A stretch of 64,000 nt of DNA from positions 12,734,238 to 12,798,237 of the forward strand of contig CM046835.1 of the NCBI GenBank assembly GCA_025618425.1, in the 5' to 3' direction. Positions 1-12,900 of this stretch are shown here, piece after piece; the first letter of the stretch is position 1, and the number at the start of each line of letters is the position of its first letter. Source of the stretch: Heliocidaris tuberculata (taxonomy: Eukaryota; Echinodermata; Echinoidea; Camarodonta; Echinometridae). Made by a program: the position numbers and the translations under genes. The notes beneath the pieces were generated by a model. That model had not been told where the DNA came from. It saw only the letters and a program-made list of their open reading frames with translations, and ran no database searches.

Positions 1-3000
1 CTTTATTTTGCCCTCTACTCAAGATACATGAAAACACTCTAATTAAGGATACAAATGATACGATTCAAAAGTCTGTATTGATCTACAGGTTGAATAAAAT
101 TGCTGATGTATTTTAAGGAAGAACGGAAAAAGATGAGTGTTAAAATAATGTGTGTGGTTTAAGAAGTTACGTCAAACGAAAGAAAATATCTAAGTACTTA
201 CAGAATCAAAAGGTAGATATACCTTGTTTACAAGAAACACACAGTACACACGAGGTTGAGCTATTCTGGAGAAATCAAATGAAAGGAGATTTTTACTTTT
301 CACACGGGTCCAACTGTGGCCAGGGAACACTGATTTTTATTAGAGATGGTTTTGATTATGTTCTAAAGGGATCAATGATGTGACCCCTGTGGTCGATATG
401 TTCTTATTCAGATTAAAATTTGAAGAAAAGCCATTTATTCTGTTAAATATTTATGCACCAAACAATATTTCAGAGTAAAGGAATTTTTGGTCTCACGTAG
501 AAGGTACATTATAATATTGAGAACATTCAGGATGCAGTTTTATTACTGGGCGGAGACTTAAATATCTGTCTCAAACCTCACAGATAGAATGGGAAATATC
601 ACAAGTACTGACTACTACAAAGAAAGTAGAAGTGATTTATTGTCTATGCTTTGTTAACATGGCCTGATTGATATATGGCGTCAAAAAATCCTGGATCTAA
701 GAAATTTACCTGGAGAAGGAAAGATTTAAAGAGCCAGAGTAGGTTGGATTACTGGTTCATTTCAACAGAATGTCAAGATTTTGTATCAGATGTTAGTATT
801 ATTCCATCGATATCTAAAGATCACTCGGCGATTAAATTGTGTCTTAACTTTAAACAGGAAAAACCAGGTATTGGATATTGGAAGTTTAATGCTTCTCTGT
901 GTTCTGATGATAAGTACTGTGAATCCCTAAAAAACGAATTCGCGGTCTGGAGAAAAGAATGTGATTTATTTGACCCCGCTTTATCATTGGAATATCTGAA
1001 ATTCAAAATAAGAAGAATGACACAAACATATAGTAAGAAGAAAGCGAAAATGGTTAATCAAAAAAGGGGTGAGTTAGAAGAAAAGGTGAAAAAATTAGAA
1101 CATCTTATCGGAGAAGGAGATGAGAAAAAGATTGGACAGTATGAGAGAGCCAAAGAGGAGTTAGAAGAATGTTACAAAAAAGTTACTGATGGATTGATTA
1201 TTCGTTCCAAAGACAACTGGTCAGAGTATGGTGAAAGAAGTAATAAATATTTTTTGTCTCTTGAAAAGCATCATAAAAATAAATCAACCATTCGTGAGCT
1301 TGTTATGCATAATGAGGAGATTGAAGATCAAAAGGAAATCCTGAATGAAATGAAATCTTTTTATCAGTCTTTGTAATCAAAACAGCATGTTGAATTGGAT
1401 GATATTAACGCTAGGAACTTCTTAGACAACAAAGACAATTATCTCGAAGAAGAATCTCGGGAGATTTGTGAAGGCATGTTAACAGTAGCAGAGTGTCAGG
1501 CAGCGGTTAATGCAATGCCAATCGGAAAATCACCAGGAAACGATGGCCTCACAAAAGAATTTTATGTCAGATTTTTGGGACATTGTAGCTGCTCCTTTGG
1601 TATCGGCCTTAAACTATTCTTTTGTAAAAACTGAATTTTCTGCTAGTCAAAAACAGAGTGTCATAACATTAATATTGAAACCCAACAAGGATAAAAGAGT
1701 TTTAGAGAATTATCGACCTATTTCATTGATTAATGTTGATGTGAAAATCTGCTCTAAGGTACTTTCAACACGCTTACTAAAAGTATTACATTCAGTAATT
1801 CATCCAGATCAGCATGCTTTCATCAAGGGTAGAAAGATTGCAGAAGCCATTCGTAATGTACAGGATATGTTTTATTACTTAACCGCTGAGAACATGGAAA
1901 GATATATTGTATCGATCGATTTTAGAAAAGCTTTCGACTCGATAGACCATGAGTTTACTTGTACAGCATTAGAGTCTGTAGGCTTAGGTCCAATATTTAT
2001 TACCACTCTATTGTAACATCGAGGGGTGTGTACTCAATTATGGCTTTTCTACGAGGTATTTCCCTATATCGAGAGGTGTAAGACAAGGGGACCCCCTGTC
2101 CCCATATCTTTTTCTGATTGCGATTGAAATGTTGGCCTCGCGTTTAAGAAATACAACAGAGATTAGAGGTATTAATTTTGGCTCAAGTGAATCTAAATTA
2201 TCACTATATGCTGATGATTTTTATGTATTTTGTTTAGACAAGAATTCAGTTGAAGTATTATTAGATTTACTGAGACAATTCGGTAGATGTTCTAGTTTGA
2301 CATTTAACAGAGAAAAAACAGAGATACTGAAGGTTGCAAAGCATCGAGATGATCAGACTATTGATGGTGTCAGTATAGTTCATAATGTTAAAATCTTAGG
2401 AACAGAAGTTGGGTACAATGCCAAGGATTTTCAGGAACAAAAACTGAGAGATTTACTGTTATCACTCAGGCGAGAATTAAATATTTGGAAACAAAGAAAT
2501 CTATTTTATTTGGTAAAATACAGATTATTAAATCTTTTAGTATATCTAAGTTCATTTATCTATTCTCATCAATTCTTATACTATATATACTATATATTTT
2601 ACGATTTTTTATGGAAGGGGAGAGACAAAATAGGCGAAATGTCATTATACAACAAGTTGAAGACGGAGGCCTCAAAATGGTAGACATTAAGTCCGTAATT
2701 TCGGCACAACAATTAACTTGGATTTGAATGAAAAGTGAAAGCAACCAAGCTTGGTTTGATATTTTTAAATTCTATACACAGAAATATGGTGGTACATTTC
2801 TTCTTAACTGTAAGTTTGAAACTTCCCTATTAAGCTCAAAGCTACCTCCATTCTATGTTTCTGGTTTGGAAAATTGCTTACAGTTACGTTCATCACTAGA
2901 AGAGGAATCTCTTGCTAATCAGATTATCAGGAACAATCTTGAGATACAGATTGACAATAGAACGATCTTCTGTAAACATTTGTTTGGAAAGGGTATTGTA

Positions 3001-4017
3001 AAAAGACATCACATTATGTGATGTCTTGGTTGTTTGAAACGATATGACCTATTGAAAAATCAATTCAACATAAATGGGAATGACTTTTTATTACTTAAAG
3101 GAAAAGCTTCGTGCATTAAAAAGGGCAGTGATCAAAAGGTAAATCGGATTCACACAGATGAAATAAAGGCAGTTACAAATGAAATAATAATACCTAACGT
3201 GTTAAGAGATCTTAAGGTCATAAAAAGTAAACACTTTTATGAAAACTTTGTTAAAATGAAGAGAGAACAATCTCTGAACACTTTTCGATTAAAAAGCAAA
3301 TACGATGTGAGTGATACCGAATTGTGCAAAGTAAGAAAAATTATGATTAATACGACTGTTGATACAAAAAGACGAGAATTACAGTTTAAAGTTCTGCATA
3401 ATATTTTGTTCTTCAGCTATAAGCTCCTCAAAATGAAAATAAAACCTTCTCCAGAATGTACTTTTGGCTGCAAAAATTTCGAAACTTTAGAGCATGCATT
3501 ATGGCAATGTAACTGTGTTCAGACGTTCTGGAATGAATTTAAAGTTTTCTTGCCCATGTTTGATTTTTCTTTTCTTGATGAAAAGACTATCATTGCAGGA
3601 TATTTAGAAAAGCACCAACATAGTACTATAATGAATCATATTTTACTCATAGCTAAACGATGGTATATACATGTGCATAAACAACAAAAATAAGCCAAGT
3701 ATTGACTGTTTTAAACGGATGTTATCTGCTTCATACAAAGAAGAACAATATATTGCTAGTAGGAAAGGTAAACTTTCTTTCCACCATAAAATTGAATTAT
3801 TTACTACCACTCTTTGATTTTGATTAATTTTTACTGTGTTTCATGGTTGACCTGATGACCTTTTTTTTTCTTTATTCATTTGAAACACGTGTTCCAATTG
3901 TCGATTTATAATTGTGTATCAGTTGTTTAAAAGACTTCATTGTATCCTTTTACTGAATGTCTTTCTGATTTTATTGAATGTAAAAATAAAACATCATTGA
4001 AATATATTTTAAAAAAA
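1..4017 (+). mobile_element. L1/Tx1-like non-LTR retrotransposon, decayed, left end outside window
   Basis: A LINE in plus orientation. It has an APE-type endonuclease, a reverse transcriptase and a C-terminal Cys/His knuckle, followed by a short AT-rich 3' UTR ending in an A-rich run near 4017. The window edge cuts the 5' part, so any ORF1 is not seen. About 130 bases precede the ORF2 start and show no clear reading frame. The domain order and the knuckle (CTFGC then ETLEHALWQC) fit the L1/Tx1 group; the clade is an inference. No target duplication can be checked because the left end is missing. Confidence 0.88.
133..3817 (+). pseudogene. LINE ORF2 relic: endonuclease, reverse transcriptase, zinc knuckle
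   Basis: ORF2 makes the endonuclease and reverse transcriptase that copy the element into new sites. Translation begins MSVKIM at 133, then a frameshift leads to VCGLRSYVKRKKISKYL and CLQETHS (endonuclease, 150-383). The endonuclease C-terminus is at 675-850 (SRLDYWFIS, KDHSAIKL). RT blocks follow: KSPGNDGLTKEF near 1540, ENYRPISLINVD near 1710, VSIDFRKAFDSIDHE near 1905, RGVRQGDPLSPYLFL near 2070 and LYADDFYVF near 2205. The knuckle lies near 3450-3515. The frame is broken at least six times (for example near 390-675, 1376, 1600, 2016, 2690, 3021 and 3690), so no active protein can be made. The tail can be followed in another frame to a stop near 3817. Confidence 0.85.
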
Positions 4018-6061
4018 TAGCCTGTCATTTTCAATGAATCGAGACGCGGGGCAATTCAAATTATCTTCCACGTACATTCCCATCCTCTCGGACCGCTCGA
4101 CTGCCGATACCTCATCTACGGCTAGTCAGTGCCAGTCTGAAGAAGCCTGCAGAAACTAGTAGGCGAGAGCTAACAAGGAAATAACCAAATTGATTGTGAA
4201 ATGATGAAAATTCACTTTGATTTGGTTATTTGGAATTTCAGTATTGTGTCCTTGAATATAATGACGGAAGAACTGTGGCTGGCGCACAAATAAAACAGGA
4301 TAGATTTTTGACATTCACAATTCCAACAGAATTATGATTAGTCAACAAATCTTAAAGGTAATTTATAGTGCATGGTTATTAGTTTCCACCAGTGACTCTT
4401 TATATGTAAACAACTACTTTTGAAATATCCCAAAAGAGGTTGGGAAATTGGCTTGAGTAAGATCTTTTTTAAAGTGCTGACAGATACTACCACTTCCCTC
4501 AGTTTGTAGTGGAGGTTGAGCGTTTATACTTTCATGAAATCCCATGTTTAATGTAGGCACTACCCGTAGTAAAACCAGAAAATAATGACGAGAAAAAACT
4601 GTCCATTTTACAGCGGTTCGGTGGAATTACAGAACTGGTCCCTCAGTTACGGATATGGTTCAGGAGGTAAGAACTGTAGATGGCGCACTATCATAAAATG
4701 ATAGAGATTGTAGGTATTGACCAGACCAACAAACTCATTGTAAGTGAGCAAATAGCTTAAAATTTCATTTACATTCACAGGGAATATATATTTTTCTCAC
4801 CAATTTTCCTATTCCATAAGAAGAAAAAAAATGTATTAAATGTTTCCTTTTTGCTTAGAAAGTAGATTGGCTCGAAGTATACTGCATCAGTATGACCATC
4901 CCCTCTCCGGCGCAGCAATAGTCTTTATATACAGTGCGTCTCAAAACAATCTTACGGTTGGAAAATGTAAATCTATTTTCAGAAATTGTTTATACCTGTG
5001 GATAGCTTAGGGTCCCTTCTATCAAATGACACCAACAAGATCTACCGACATTATGTGCTTGATTATGCAATTCATTACTTTATTGATTTGTTTGAAATCT
5101 TACTTTTTGGTGATTTTTAAAATTTATGGTTTTTATACCTTTAATGTCAGAAATGTCTCGAAAGAAAGATCAGTCAAAAATGGTACAGAAAGCTGTACAT
5201 TATAATGCTGAGAAGAGCTCGACCTTGTGTAGAGAGGGTATTTGGAGGTCTAAACACTGAACAATCATTTTAAGTAAAGAGACTTGATATTTTATCAATA
5301 ATATTTACCTTGATGTTTTGTTTTGTAAGATAGAAGAAAGACATGACATCACAAGAGCATTTATCATTGTTTTATTACAGAAGTGAACAGGAGTGATCAT
5401 GAAATCGTACAAGTTTGAATTTTCAAATTGAAGCCTGCTGTTATTTCCACGTGTCTTCTCAACCGTGCTTTTGATTACAATAGTTTCATTATGGCATTAC
5501 ATTTTCCTCTTCTGTTTCCTCTTTTTATTCACACTCTCCTTCAAGCAAACAACTGAAAAACAAATAGACCGAGGGCCAAGGGAAATCCCTTTTCGTGTAA
5601 ACTTAAACAATCATTTTGTTCCGAAAAGACGACTGGATATGTTGCTATTTAAATTTTAGTAAGCATTCTATATATTGAGTAAAAGTAGACGATAATAGTA
5701 CAATTTGGATGTTGCATCGCGATCTTTCATTCAAACTGGAGAGCCAATGTGATTTGTTATCAACAATCATCATTGTTTCACGAGAAAGATCATGCGAGTG
5801 CGAGTACCCTCATTCTTTTAAAAAAGGAAGGAATGATGAAAAATATAAGTGGAAGAAAGGTCAGTATCAAATATGTAAATGTTAAAGATACTTACTATTT
5901 AGAAGTGTTTATCAGTCATTCATTTAAAAGGTATTCAACTGGCGTCTTTCTAAAGCAAGATGAGGATGGCTTTGTCTGCACAGCAAGTGGTAGATCATTC
6001 CACACCGAACTATACATATGAAACTGAAATTTTTCCTTTGGCCGTTCTGACCTTGGGTATA
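4018..6061. other. Intergenic stretch with a hairpin repeat remnant, no gene seen
   Basis: No coding sequence can be supported. At 4130-4165 a stem (GCCTGC against GTAGGC) follows CTGAAGA and precedes GAGA, a layout recalling the tail of Penelope-like elements. At 4163-4235 lies an imperfect hairpin with AAATAACCAAAT arms. Near 4931 the string TATACAGTGCGTCTCAAAA resembles one end of a mariner-type element, but no partner end was found. An open frame at 5749-6021 (90 codons) has no recognisable domain and is probably chance. Confidence 0.45.
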
Positions 6062-6588
6062 CCGGGTGTCCCCAAAAAAGCGGAACGGCGGATTTTCAGT
6101 ACTTTGCCTTCGAAAAGTAGATATATTTTTTTACATCATTGGGTAAAGCATCTTCTACCGAAGAGAATGACATCAAGGTCATTGAATTTGGTAAGGTAAT
6201 TTTGATTCTATGCCCGTTTCTTAAAATATAGTCATTTTCAAATTTTGCATGTTTTTGATGAAAGTATAAATGTGTCGGGAATGGCCTTTCATATGGCATA
6301 TACTATAATTAGCGTCATTTCCACTTTTCCCGAGCTACAGCTCACTAAAACCCGTTCCCGATACGATCTTACACTCATCGTTCGCAAAAATCAAGCGAAA
6401 TTTGAAAATTACTGTGTTTTAAGAAACGGGCATAGAATCAACATTAATAACCAAATTCAGTGATCTTGGTATCATTCTCTTCGGTGGAATATGCTTTACC
6501 CAATGATTTTAAACAAAGTATATACTTTTTGAAGGCAAAGTATTGAAGTACTGAAAATCCGCCGTTCTGCTTTTATTGGGAAACCCGG
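6062..6588. mobile_element. Palindromic mariner-type MITE
   Basis: The ends are inverted (CCGGGTGTCCCCAAAAAAGC at the left and its partner ending in GGGAAACCCGG at the right) and lie next to TA/TATA, as expected for the TA target duplication of mariner/Tc1 elements. The arms pair for about 190 bases, including the GCCGTTC/GAACGGC blocks and the GAAACGGGCATAGAATC block near 6425. No transposase is encoded, so it is a non-autonomous copy. Confidence 0.8.
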
Positions 6589-7017
6589 TATACAAGTTAT
6601 TTTTTCCCCTTTTGCCTTGTCCGATAATTATGCTGAATAAAAGAGCAATATTGGATGATTGAATGAGGTAACATTCCATTTACAAGTTCATACATAAAAC
6701 TAAAAATAAAAAGTTTGTGCAGTTGGTATACATTCAAAATCTTTAACTTTTTAAATAATGGTTTTGAGTGAGTCATGATTGAAACTTATGTGATAGCGCG
6801 TAGAGCCATTTTTTTTAATACTTTAATAAGAGTATACATTTTAGATTCGTTTCATAAGTGCTAACCCAGTACCATATGTGATATGAGTTGCGCCAAAGTT
6901 TTATACAGTAAAATCAAAATTTTCTGGGGCACAAAATTTCTGAGTCTGAAAATAATGTCAATTTTCTTTCTAATACATTTGTTTACCTTCTTTATTTATT
7001 TATCGATGTTCAAACCT
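6589..7017. other. AT-rich stretch, nothing recognised
   Basis: No gene, repeat or hairpin of note was seen on either strand. It ends against the truncated 3' side of the minus-strand LINE. Confidence 0.5.
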
Positions 7018-9370
7018 ACAACGATGCAACATCAACTGCATTTATAATAGTATCTGCTATTGCCAGCATTCCTTAACGATGCAACATCAACTGCATTTAT
7101 AATAGTATCTGCTATTGCCAGCATTCCTTTCATTTTAAATGTTTTTCGAATTCCACTGATAAGCATATAATTTGTTTTGATAAATTAATTGTAAGTTTAT
7201 TTGCATTACACCAACTTGATACCTTTTTGAGATGTGTTTTAATTTTATCCATATCAATAGTAGACTGTCCAACAGGAAACGTATGAAAAAGGTTTAAATC
7301 ATCAGCAAAGAGTCAAAAACTAAAGTAATCTGTACAGTCTGTCAAATCGTTAATATAGATTAAAAGAGTGTTTGCCCTAATACAGATCCTTGCGGTACAC
7401 TGCATGTTGTTATCTTCCTTGATGAGCTTATCCCACCATATTTCACAAACTGAGTAATGATGTATAGATAGTTTTTTAGGGTAGTCCCCTAATTCCATAG
7501 CGTTCGAGTTTTCCACACAATACAGAATGGTCTATTGTGTCAAAGGCCTTTTTGAAGTCTACAGATATTTTATTCTGCCTTCATCAAGAGATTTTATGAC
7601 ATCATTTATTATATTTGTGAGGGATAACTTAGTATTATATTGCTTACGAAACCCATATTGGTGCTTGCATAAAATGTTTTTTTTTTTTTTTCAAGGTAAG
7701 CAAGTATTCTTTATTTACCAGTTTTTCAAGGACTTTTGCCAAAATAGGTAATATTAAAATCGGACAATAGCTTCCAGGGTCATCTTTCTTTCCTTTTTTA
7801 AAGATTGCTGTTACTTTAGCTACTTTCATACCACTTGGAAATTTACCCGTTAGGAGGGAAAGATTAAAGATGTAGGAAAGTGGTTCTGCAATGAGTTCTG
7901 CGGCATCCTTTAACAAGCGTGCAGGAATGTTATCATAACCACATGCTTTATTTACACTGAGGGATACAAGATGGTCCCTAACTTCGAAGTATGTAATTAG
8001 CTTCCAAAACAAAGAACTAGTTGTTTGATTATTTATTTGATTTATTTGATTATCCATTTATTAAAAGAATTGTCGACAGGATCACACATAATATCTTTGG
8101 CAAGATTTGGGCCTATATTTACACACAAAAAAATATCATTGAATGCTTCTGCTATTTTAGAATTTGAATTAACAATCTCTTTACCTCCATCTGCATCGAT
8201 ACCAGTGCACAGATATTCTACATGGGTTGTCTTGGATTTACTATTTCCACTGTGGAGTAGGTCGCTTATTGATTTCCATGTCTGACTTGTGTCTCCGCTG
8301 TGGGTCTCTAACTCTGTGTAGTAGTTTCTTTTTTTCATTTCTGAGAATAGTAGTCAAACCATGGCGATATCTCTTATTTTTTGATACATGTACTTCATCG
8401 TGGTTACTTTTTATTACCTTACAAAATAACTTGTGTTTGATTCTTATTGACTTTCGTATGGCTTTAATTATCCATGGTTTGTTTGTTCTTTTTCCTATTA
8501 CTATGTATTTCAACGAAGGGGGCATGCTCATCACATACATCTTGGAACATTGTATAAACATATGATATGCCACATCAACATCCTGACAATTTAATACTGA
8601 CTGAAGATTTTGGCTAAAAGGCTCTTTGATAAAACGCTTGAAATTTCTGTATTTGATCTTTTCTTGTAATAGAGGGTCACTTGACCTGTTCTTAAAGATG
8701 GCAAATGTTGGAAAGTGATCTGATATATTAGTAATCATGGTTCCCGTATTGACACAACTTGTAGTAATATTTGAATAAATATGATCAATCAATGAGTCTG
8801 AATGGCTAGTTATTCTAGTAAAACCTTGTATCAATTGCTGTAATCCCATACAATGGAGAGAGGTGAGAAACATATTTGCAGTATTGCAAGAATTGCGAAC
8901 ATCAATATTGAAGTCCCACATTAGGACACATGCCTTTCTGTCAACTTTAAATTGCTCTAAAGTATAGATCAAGCTATTCTGAAATTCAGCCCCATCTGTA
9001 TTTGGTTTTCAATATATAATACCAATAACTGTAGCCTGTTTATTAAGAATAATTTCTAGCCATATAGATTCTGCATGTATAAAATTGCCATGTAAACTTT
9101 TATAGTTGACTGATGCTGAATGTAGGCCCCAACACCACCACCCCTAACCTTGGAGTCACGGCAGCTGACTTCTAAATTATACCCATTCATACCCAACGCA
9201 TCCAAGGATGAAACATTCCAGACTTCAGATATTCGAACTATATGAAATTTTGACTCAAGGTATTGCTCATAAAGCAGTCTAAGTTGATCAATATTTTTGT
9301 TAAGCGATCTAATGTTAATATGCGATACAGTAAAGGATTCTATTACATAACATTCGTACAAGTCTTCAGA
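7018..9370 (-). pseudogene. LINE ORF2 relic (endonuclease + reverse transcriptase)
   Basis: Read on the minus strand, the endonuclease starts at VSHINIRSLNKNIDQLRLL (near 9320), with RGGGVGAYI near 9130, then DFNIDV, LIDHIYSN and ISDHFPTFA (8920-8690). The RT begins at NKACGYDNIPARLLKDAA (near 7930), followed by TAIFKKGKKDDPGSYCPI. Later blocks lie in shifted frames: FDTIDHS near 7520, CSVPQGSVLG near 7400 and LLFADDLNLF near 7310. The last recognisable block, KLTINLSKTNYML, is near 7170. The motifs fit the CR1/L2/Jockey side of the LINE tree. Stops and frameshifts (for instance an A-run at 7678-7691) make it inactive. Its N-terminus is at 14447-14621, beyond the insertion. Confidence 0.85.
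7019..7128. repeat. Two-copy tandem duplication of about 54 bp
   Basis: The block running from AACGATGCAACATCAACTGC to GCCAGCATTCCTT occurs twice, end to end and almost without change (7019-7073 and 7074-7128). It lies at the truncated 3' side of the LINE RT. The near identity suggests the duplication is younger than the decay of the LINE. Confidence 0.85.
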
Positions 9371-9456
9371 GGGTTAGCATATTCCCAGGTGCTAGGCAGT
9401 GAGAACACACAAAAGAAATTCAAAGCAATTTGAAATTCAAATGAGGTATGTGCCCT

Positions 9457-9466
9457 TATAAATAGG
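9457..9466 (+). promoter_or_regulatory. TATA box in left terminal repeat of element E
   Basis: TTATAAATAG sits within the left terminal inverted repeat, with a mirrored copy in the right repeat near 14357-14366. Position and spacing fit a core promoter directed inwards, but transcription is not shown by the sequence. Confidence 0.4.
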
Positions 9467-9666
9467 GCCCGTGTGCTGTAGTAGTCATCTTTTCCTGTGT
9501 GTCACGGCAGTGAGCAGTAGTCCAGCATTAACTTCAGGACAGCAGAGTACCCGTCTACCTATACCGGCTTACAGTTGCAGCAACCACCAGCAGCCCGGAG
9601 AGCTGAGGTTCTTGAAGTCTGGTGTAGCAGCCTTGCTGAACCAGCTTTGGTTCAGTATTCCAATTT

Positions 9667-9985
9667 GTAGGACGTGTTCCACAAATTGTGTATAGCCGAC
9701 ATACGTAGTATGCAGCCTGCTTCCCTGAGAAGTCTTCGAGCAAGTTTTCCATTTTCTGGACGTGTTTTCCACAAATTGTGTATAGCCGACATACGAAGTA
9801 TGCGGCCTGCTTCTCTGAGTAGTCGTCAAGCAAGTTTTCCATTTTGTGGACGTATTTTTCCACAAATTGTGTATAGCCGACATACGAAGTATGCGGCCTA
9901 TTTCCCTGAGTGGTAGTTTTGTGGACTTGTTTTCTACATATTGCGTTTATATAGCCGACATGCGAAGCATGCGGCGCCTTCAGCT
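9667..9985. repeat. Tandem repeat, about 90 bp unit, four copies, each with a palindrome
   Basis: Four units start near 9667, 9757, 9847 and 9922. Each holds CCACAAATTGTGTATAGCCG followed by a 20 bp imperfect palindrome CCGACATACGAAGTATGCGG; the last copy is degenerate (GACATGCGAAGCATGC). The second and third units are the most alike. Such hairpin-bearing repeats just inside a transposon end often bind transposase; that role is an inference. Confidence 0.85.
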
Positions 9986-12900
9986 TTGCTGAGTTGTATA
10001 TTTAACCAGGAGGAAGGTGAATTTCTTCCTGAAAATTTTACTGATGCTTAGGATATGGCCTGGTTGCTGCAATAATCTCAAGCTCGAACATCTATACATT
10101 TATGATCCCTGAGTGGACATAATCTTTAGTTAGTGTTTTTTCCTTTTGGAAGAAAATTATGTGACTCATGTGAGAGCACAGTATAGAAGCTAGGCTGTTG
10201 TTGACCTAGACTTATGTATAACTTTCCCTCCACTTCTAAGTTCAGGAGGATTGAGAGCATCAACAAAGTTACACTGGCAAACGTAGTAGCGGTGCTTTTT
10301 CCAGATTCCCTGCGATCTGGGAGGAGCTTTTACCAAGTAAGGCAGCTCCCCCATACCTCATAGTACTGTTATATACTATGAGAGTCTGAGTCTTTTTGGC
10401 AACAGGAGAAAATTACTCTTTCTATCTTTGTTCAAGGAGGATTGTTGCAAAACATAGGAGTCTCAAGAATGTAATTCTGAGTCAAACCCTTTGGCATAAC
10501 TATAGAAAATTAATGCAATTATCCTTTTTACACGTACGAGTGTATTTACGGTATTTTTACGTACACTTCAGTGTCGTCTGAATTCAGTTGGTAATGGTCC
10601 TGTATAGCTTAGATTCAAGCCTTTTTATGTTCAGAAATCACGTTGTCAAGTAGGCCGAAATGGCCACGATACTTGTTGCCAATATTTCTGTTTTTGTGGC
10701 AGCTATTATAGCATCACCCGCTTTAGTGGGATCAGCCTAGTACATTACCATCCTCCGGCAGCTGAATTTTCATTCGCCTCCCATTTTCACTCTTATTTTA
10801 GCACAACAATAACATCAAAGTAACACTCGAACCTGTAGAGAGGAATTATTTCGTCTTCTGATGTCTGATTAGACACCATGAATGTTATTTTGTACATTCT
10901 TATCAACCTAGCTCTTTGAGCAGTTTTTTCTTCATTATTTTTCTCCTGGAAAAAGGGAAAGGCGATCGATATAGGGAAGTCAGTTCCCCCTCCATTATTA
11001 TAATTATAATAATAATGAGTCAGTTACTGAACTTAGAAATTGTTTCTTGCATTTATTCTTCTCCACCTTTCTATGTTTATAAATCATAAATATTTCAGGA
11101 GTTCAGGATCTCTGAGTAGAAAAATCTTGCTGCTTTCCTACATATATGTACAGAGTCAAAAGCTCAGGAGGAACATGATAAATCTTCCGCTAGCCATGAT
11201 TGCCCCTATATACAACAACAATGTCCATAAGTTGAGTTTGACTGCAGTACCAAGCAGAAGCAGGACCTGAAATATGTCAGAGAAGCAAGATGCTTCAAAG
11301 AATAACCGCCAGTTTCGAAGAAACCTTGTCTTCAATTTATTTGCCATTTGGCAATTTGCCTTAATGCAGCCGAGAGCTTTAGTTATGGAACTACATGTAT
11401 CAATTATACCTCTATTCGTAATAAAGGTGATTAAAGAATCTAGGATATGATTTTGTGATGTTCATTTGATTAGAAGTATATCACATCTCGAACTTTTGTA
11501 TATCTTGTTAATTTCCGTTAGAATGCACGCCTTTTTAGGGCATTCAAGAACGTGAATCAGATAAGCTTTCTTTATTGCAAGATAAGTGACAATCCTAAAT
11601 AATTTCGTCTTCAAATGGGTGTGCTTGCAAGTCCCTCGGACTTAGCATCACATCGTTCAACATTTTTGCAAGATATCTCATTATCTTTTCGAATTAACCG
11701 AAAGTAAAGCACTTCAGTGTTAAACATACCAGTGATTTATATCAATGAAATGTCGGCTATAGTAATGCTTATTAATCACTGTTTTTATTCAAGCCGCTGT
11801 TGAGAAACATTCAATTAACCTGCATGTAATGCAAAGAACAAAATAATGGATGCACTTTGTAGGAATTCTTTTACAATTCATTTCTTGAGATGTGTTGGTG
11901 TTAATTTGAATATCAAAGCATTAGAATTCAGTGCTTGTTGATAATTCATATTATTCATAAGAATTCTGGCAAGTCATGAAGTTGAGATGGAATTTCCCTT
12001 TTTCATCTTTGGAACTTTGTTTTCTCTACAGTCACACTGCTTTTAGTGCGGTATTGGGCTATCTGTACAATCAAGATAGGTGTGATTCCAGACACTAAAT
12101 CATATGTCGGGAAATGTGCTTGTGATTTAAGCATGATATAACATGCCGTTCATGAATGAATCATCTACTAGTCTGCTATTACACAAAGTGTTTGAAATGG
12201 CGTTTTCCCGCATTAAAATGAATTTTCATGTTTTGAATGAAGTTAATTGAAAGTGTATGCTTTCCTTCAGTTTTGTCCTCATACTAGTTAGAGTCCTGCG
12301 CAGTACAGTCTGAAGACAGTTAGTCTCACTTAATAAGGCTTGCGTTGTGGCAAGCACAGCATTGGCTATACGAAGTGTTTAATTAATGACCTATCATTTT
12401 ATTTGTAATTGACATTCCTAAATTAGTTTTCAGGATCACAATGTAATCTCACAATCCTTTTACAGTTTGTTTCGAGTCAAGCCTAAAGCAGCTTCTCAAT
12501 CTTGGTACAATGTGCAGTTCAATATAAATACAGACTGGACAGATCCATAAGCACATGTCAAAGCTTTTTTATTGGCACTATCAATGAACGATAGCTGGTG
12601 TTGTTTAAAAAAAAAAGAAGAAAAAAAAGTCTTCATTGTTATCATTCCCTAATTGTTATCTCGTGACGAGACAGCACGTAATAACCATGCTGGGTGTATA
12701 TACACACACACCTTAGTCCTTCCGTATAAGAAAAATTCTCAAACATTTCAATCAGAATTTGGGTAAAGTCAGTCCTTTAATCATGACTGTATATAGCCGA
12801 CCACTCTCATTTATCTGTTGGGAAAAAAAACACTCTTTTTTGAAATTAGATAAATGAAAGGGATATTAACCATCACATAAGATAAGGTATCAGTGTAGAT

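Noticed and set aside
5749..6021. 90 codon host exon
   Set aside because: It has an AG/GT-like context, but no domain, no partner exons and no matching phase nearby.
9555..9916. Overlapping 80-104 codon frames with internal protein repeats
   Set aside because: Open on both strands only because the 90 bp DNA repeat lacks stops; no domain and no start context.
9371..9990. LTR of a retrovirus-like element (TATA box, directional promoter)
   Set aside because: The other copy is inverted, not direct; no primer-binding site, polypurine tract or gag/pol motifs are seen.
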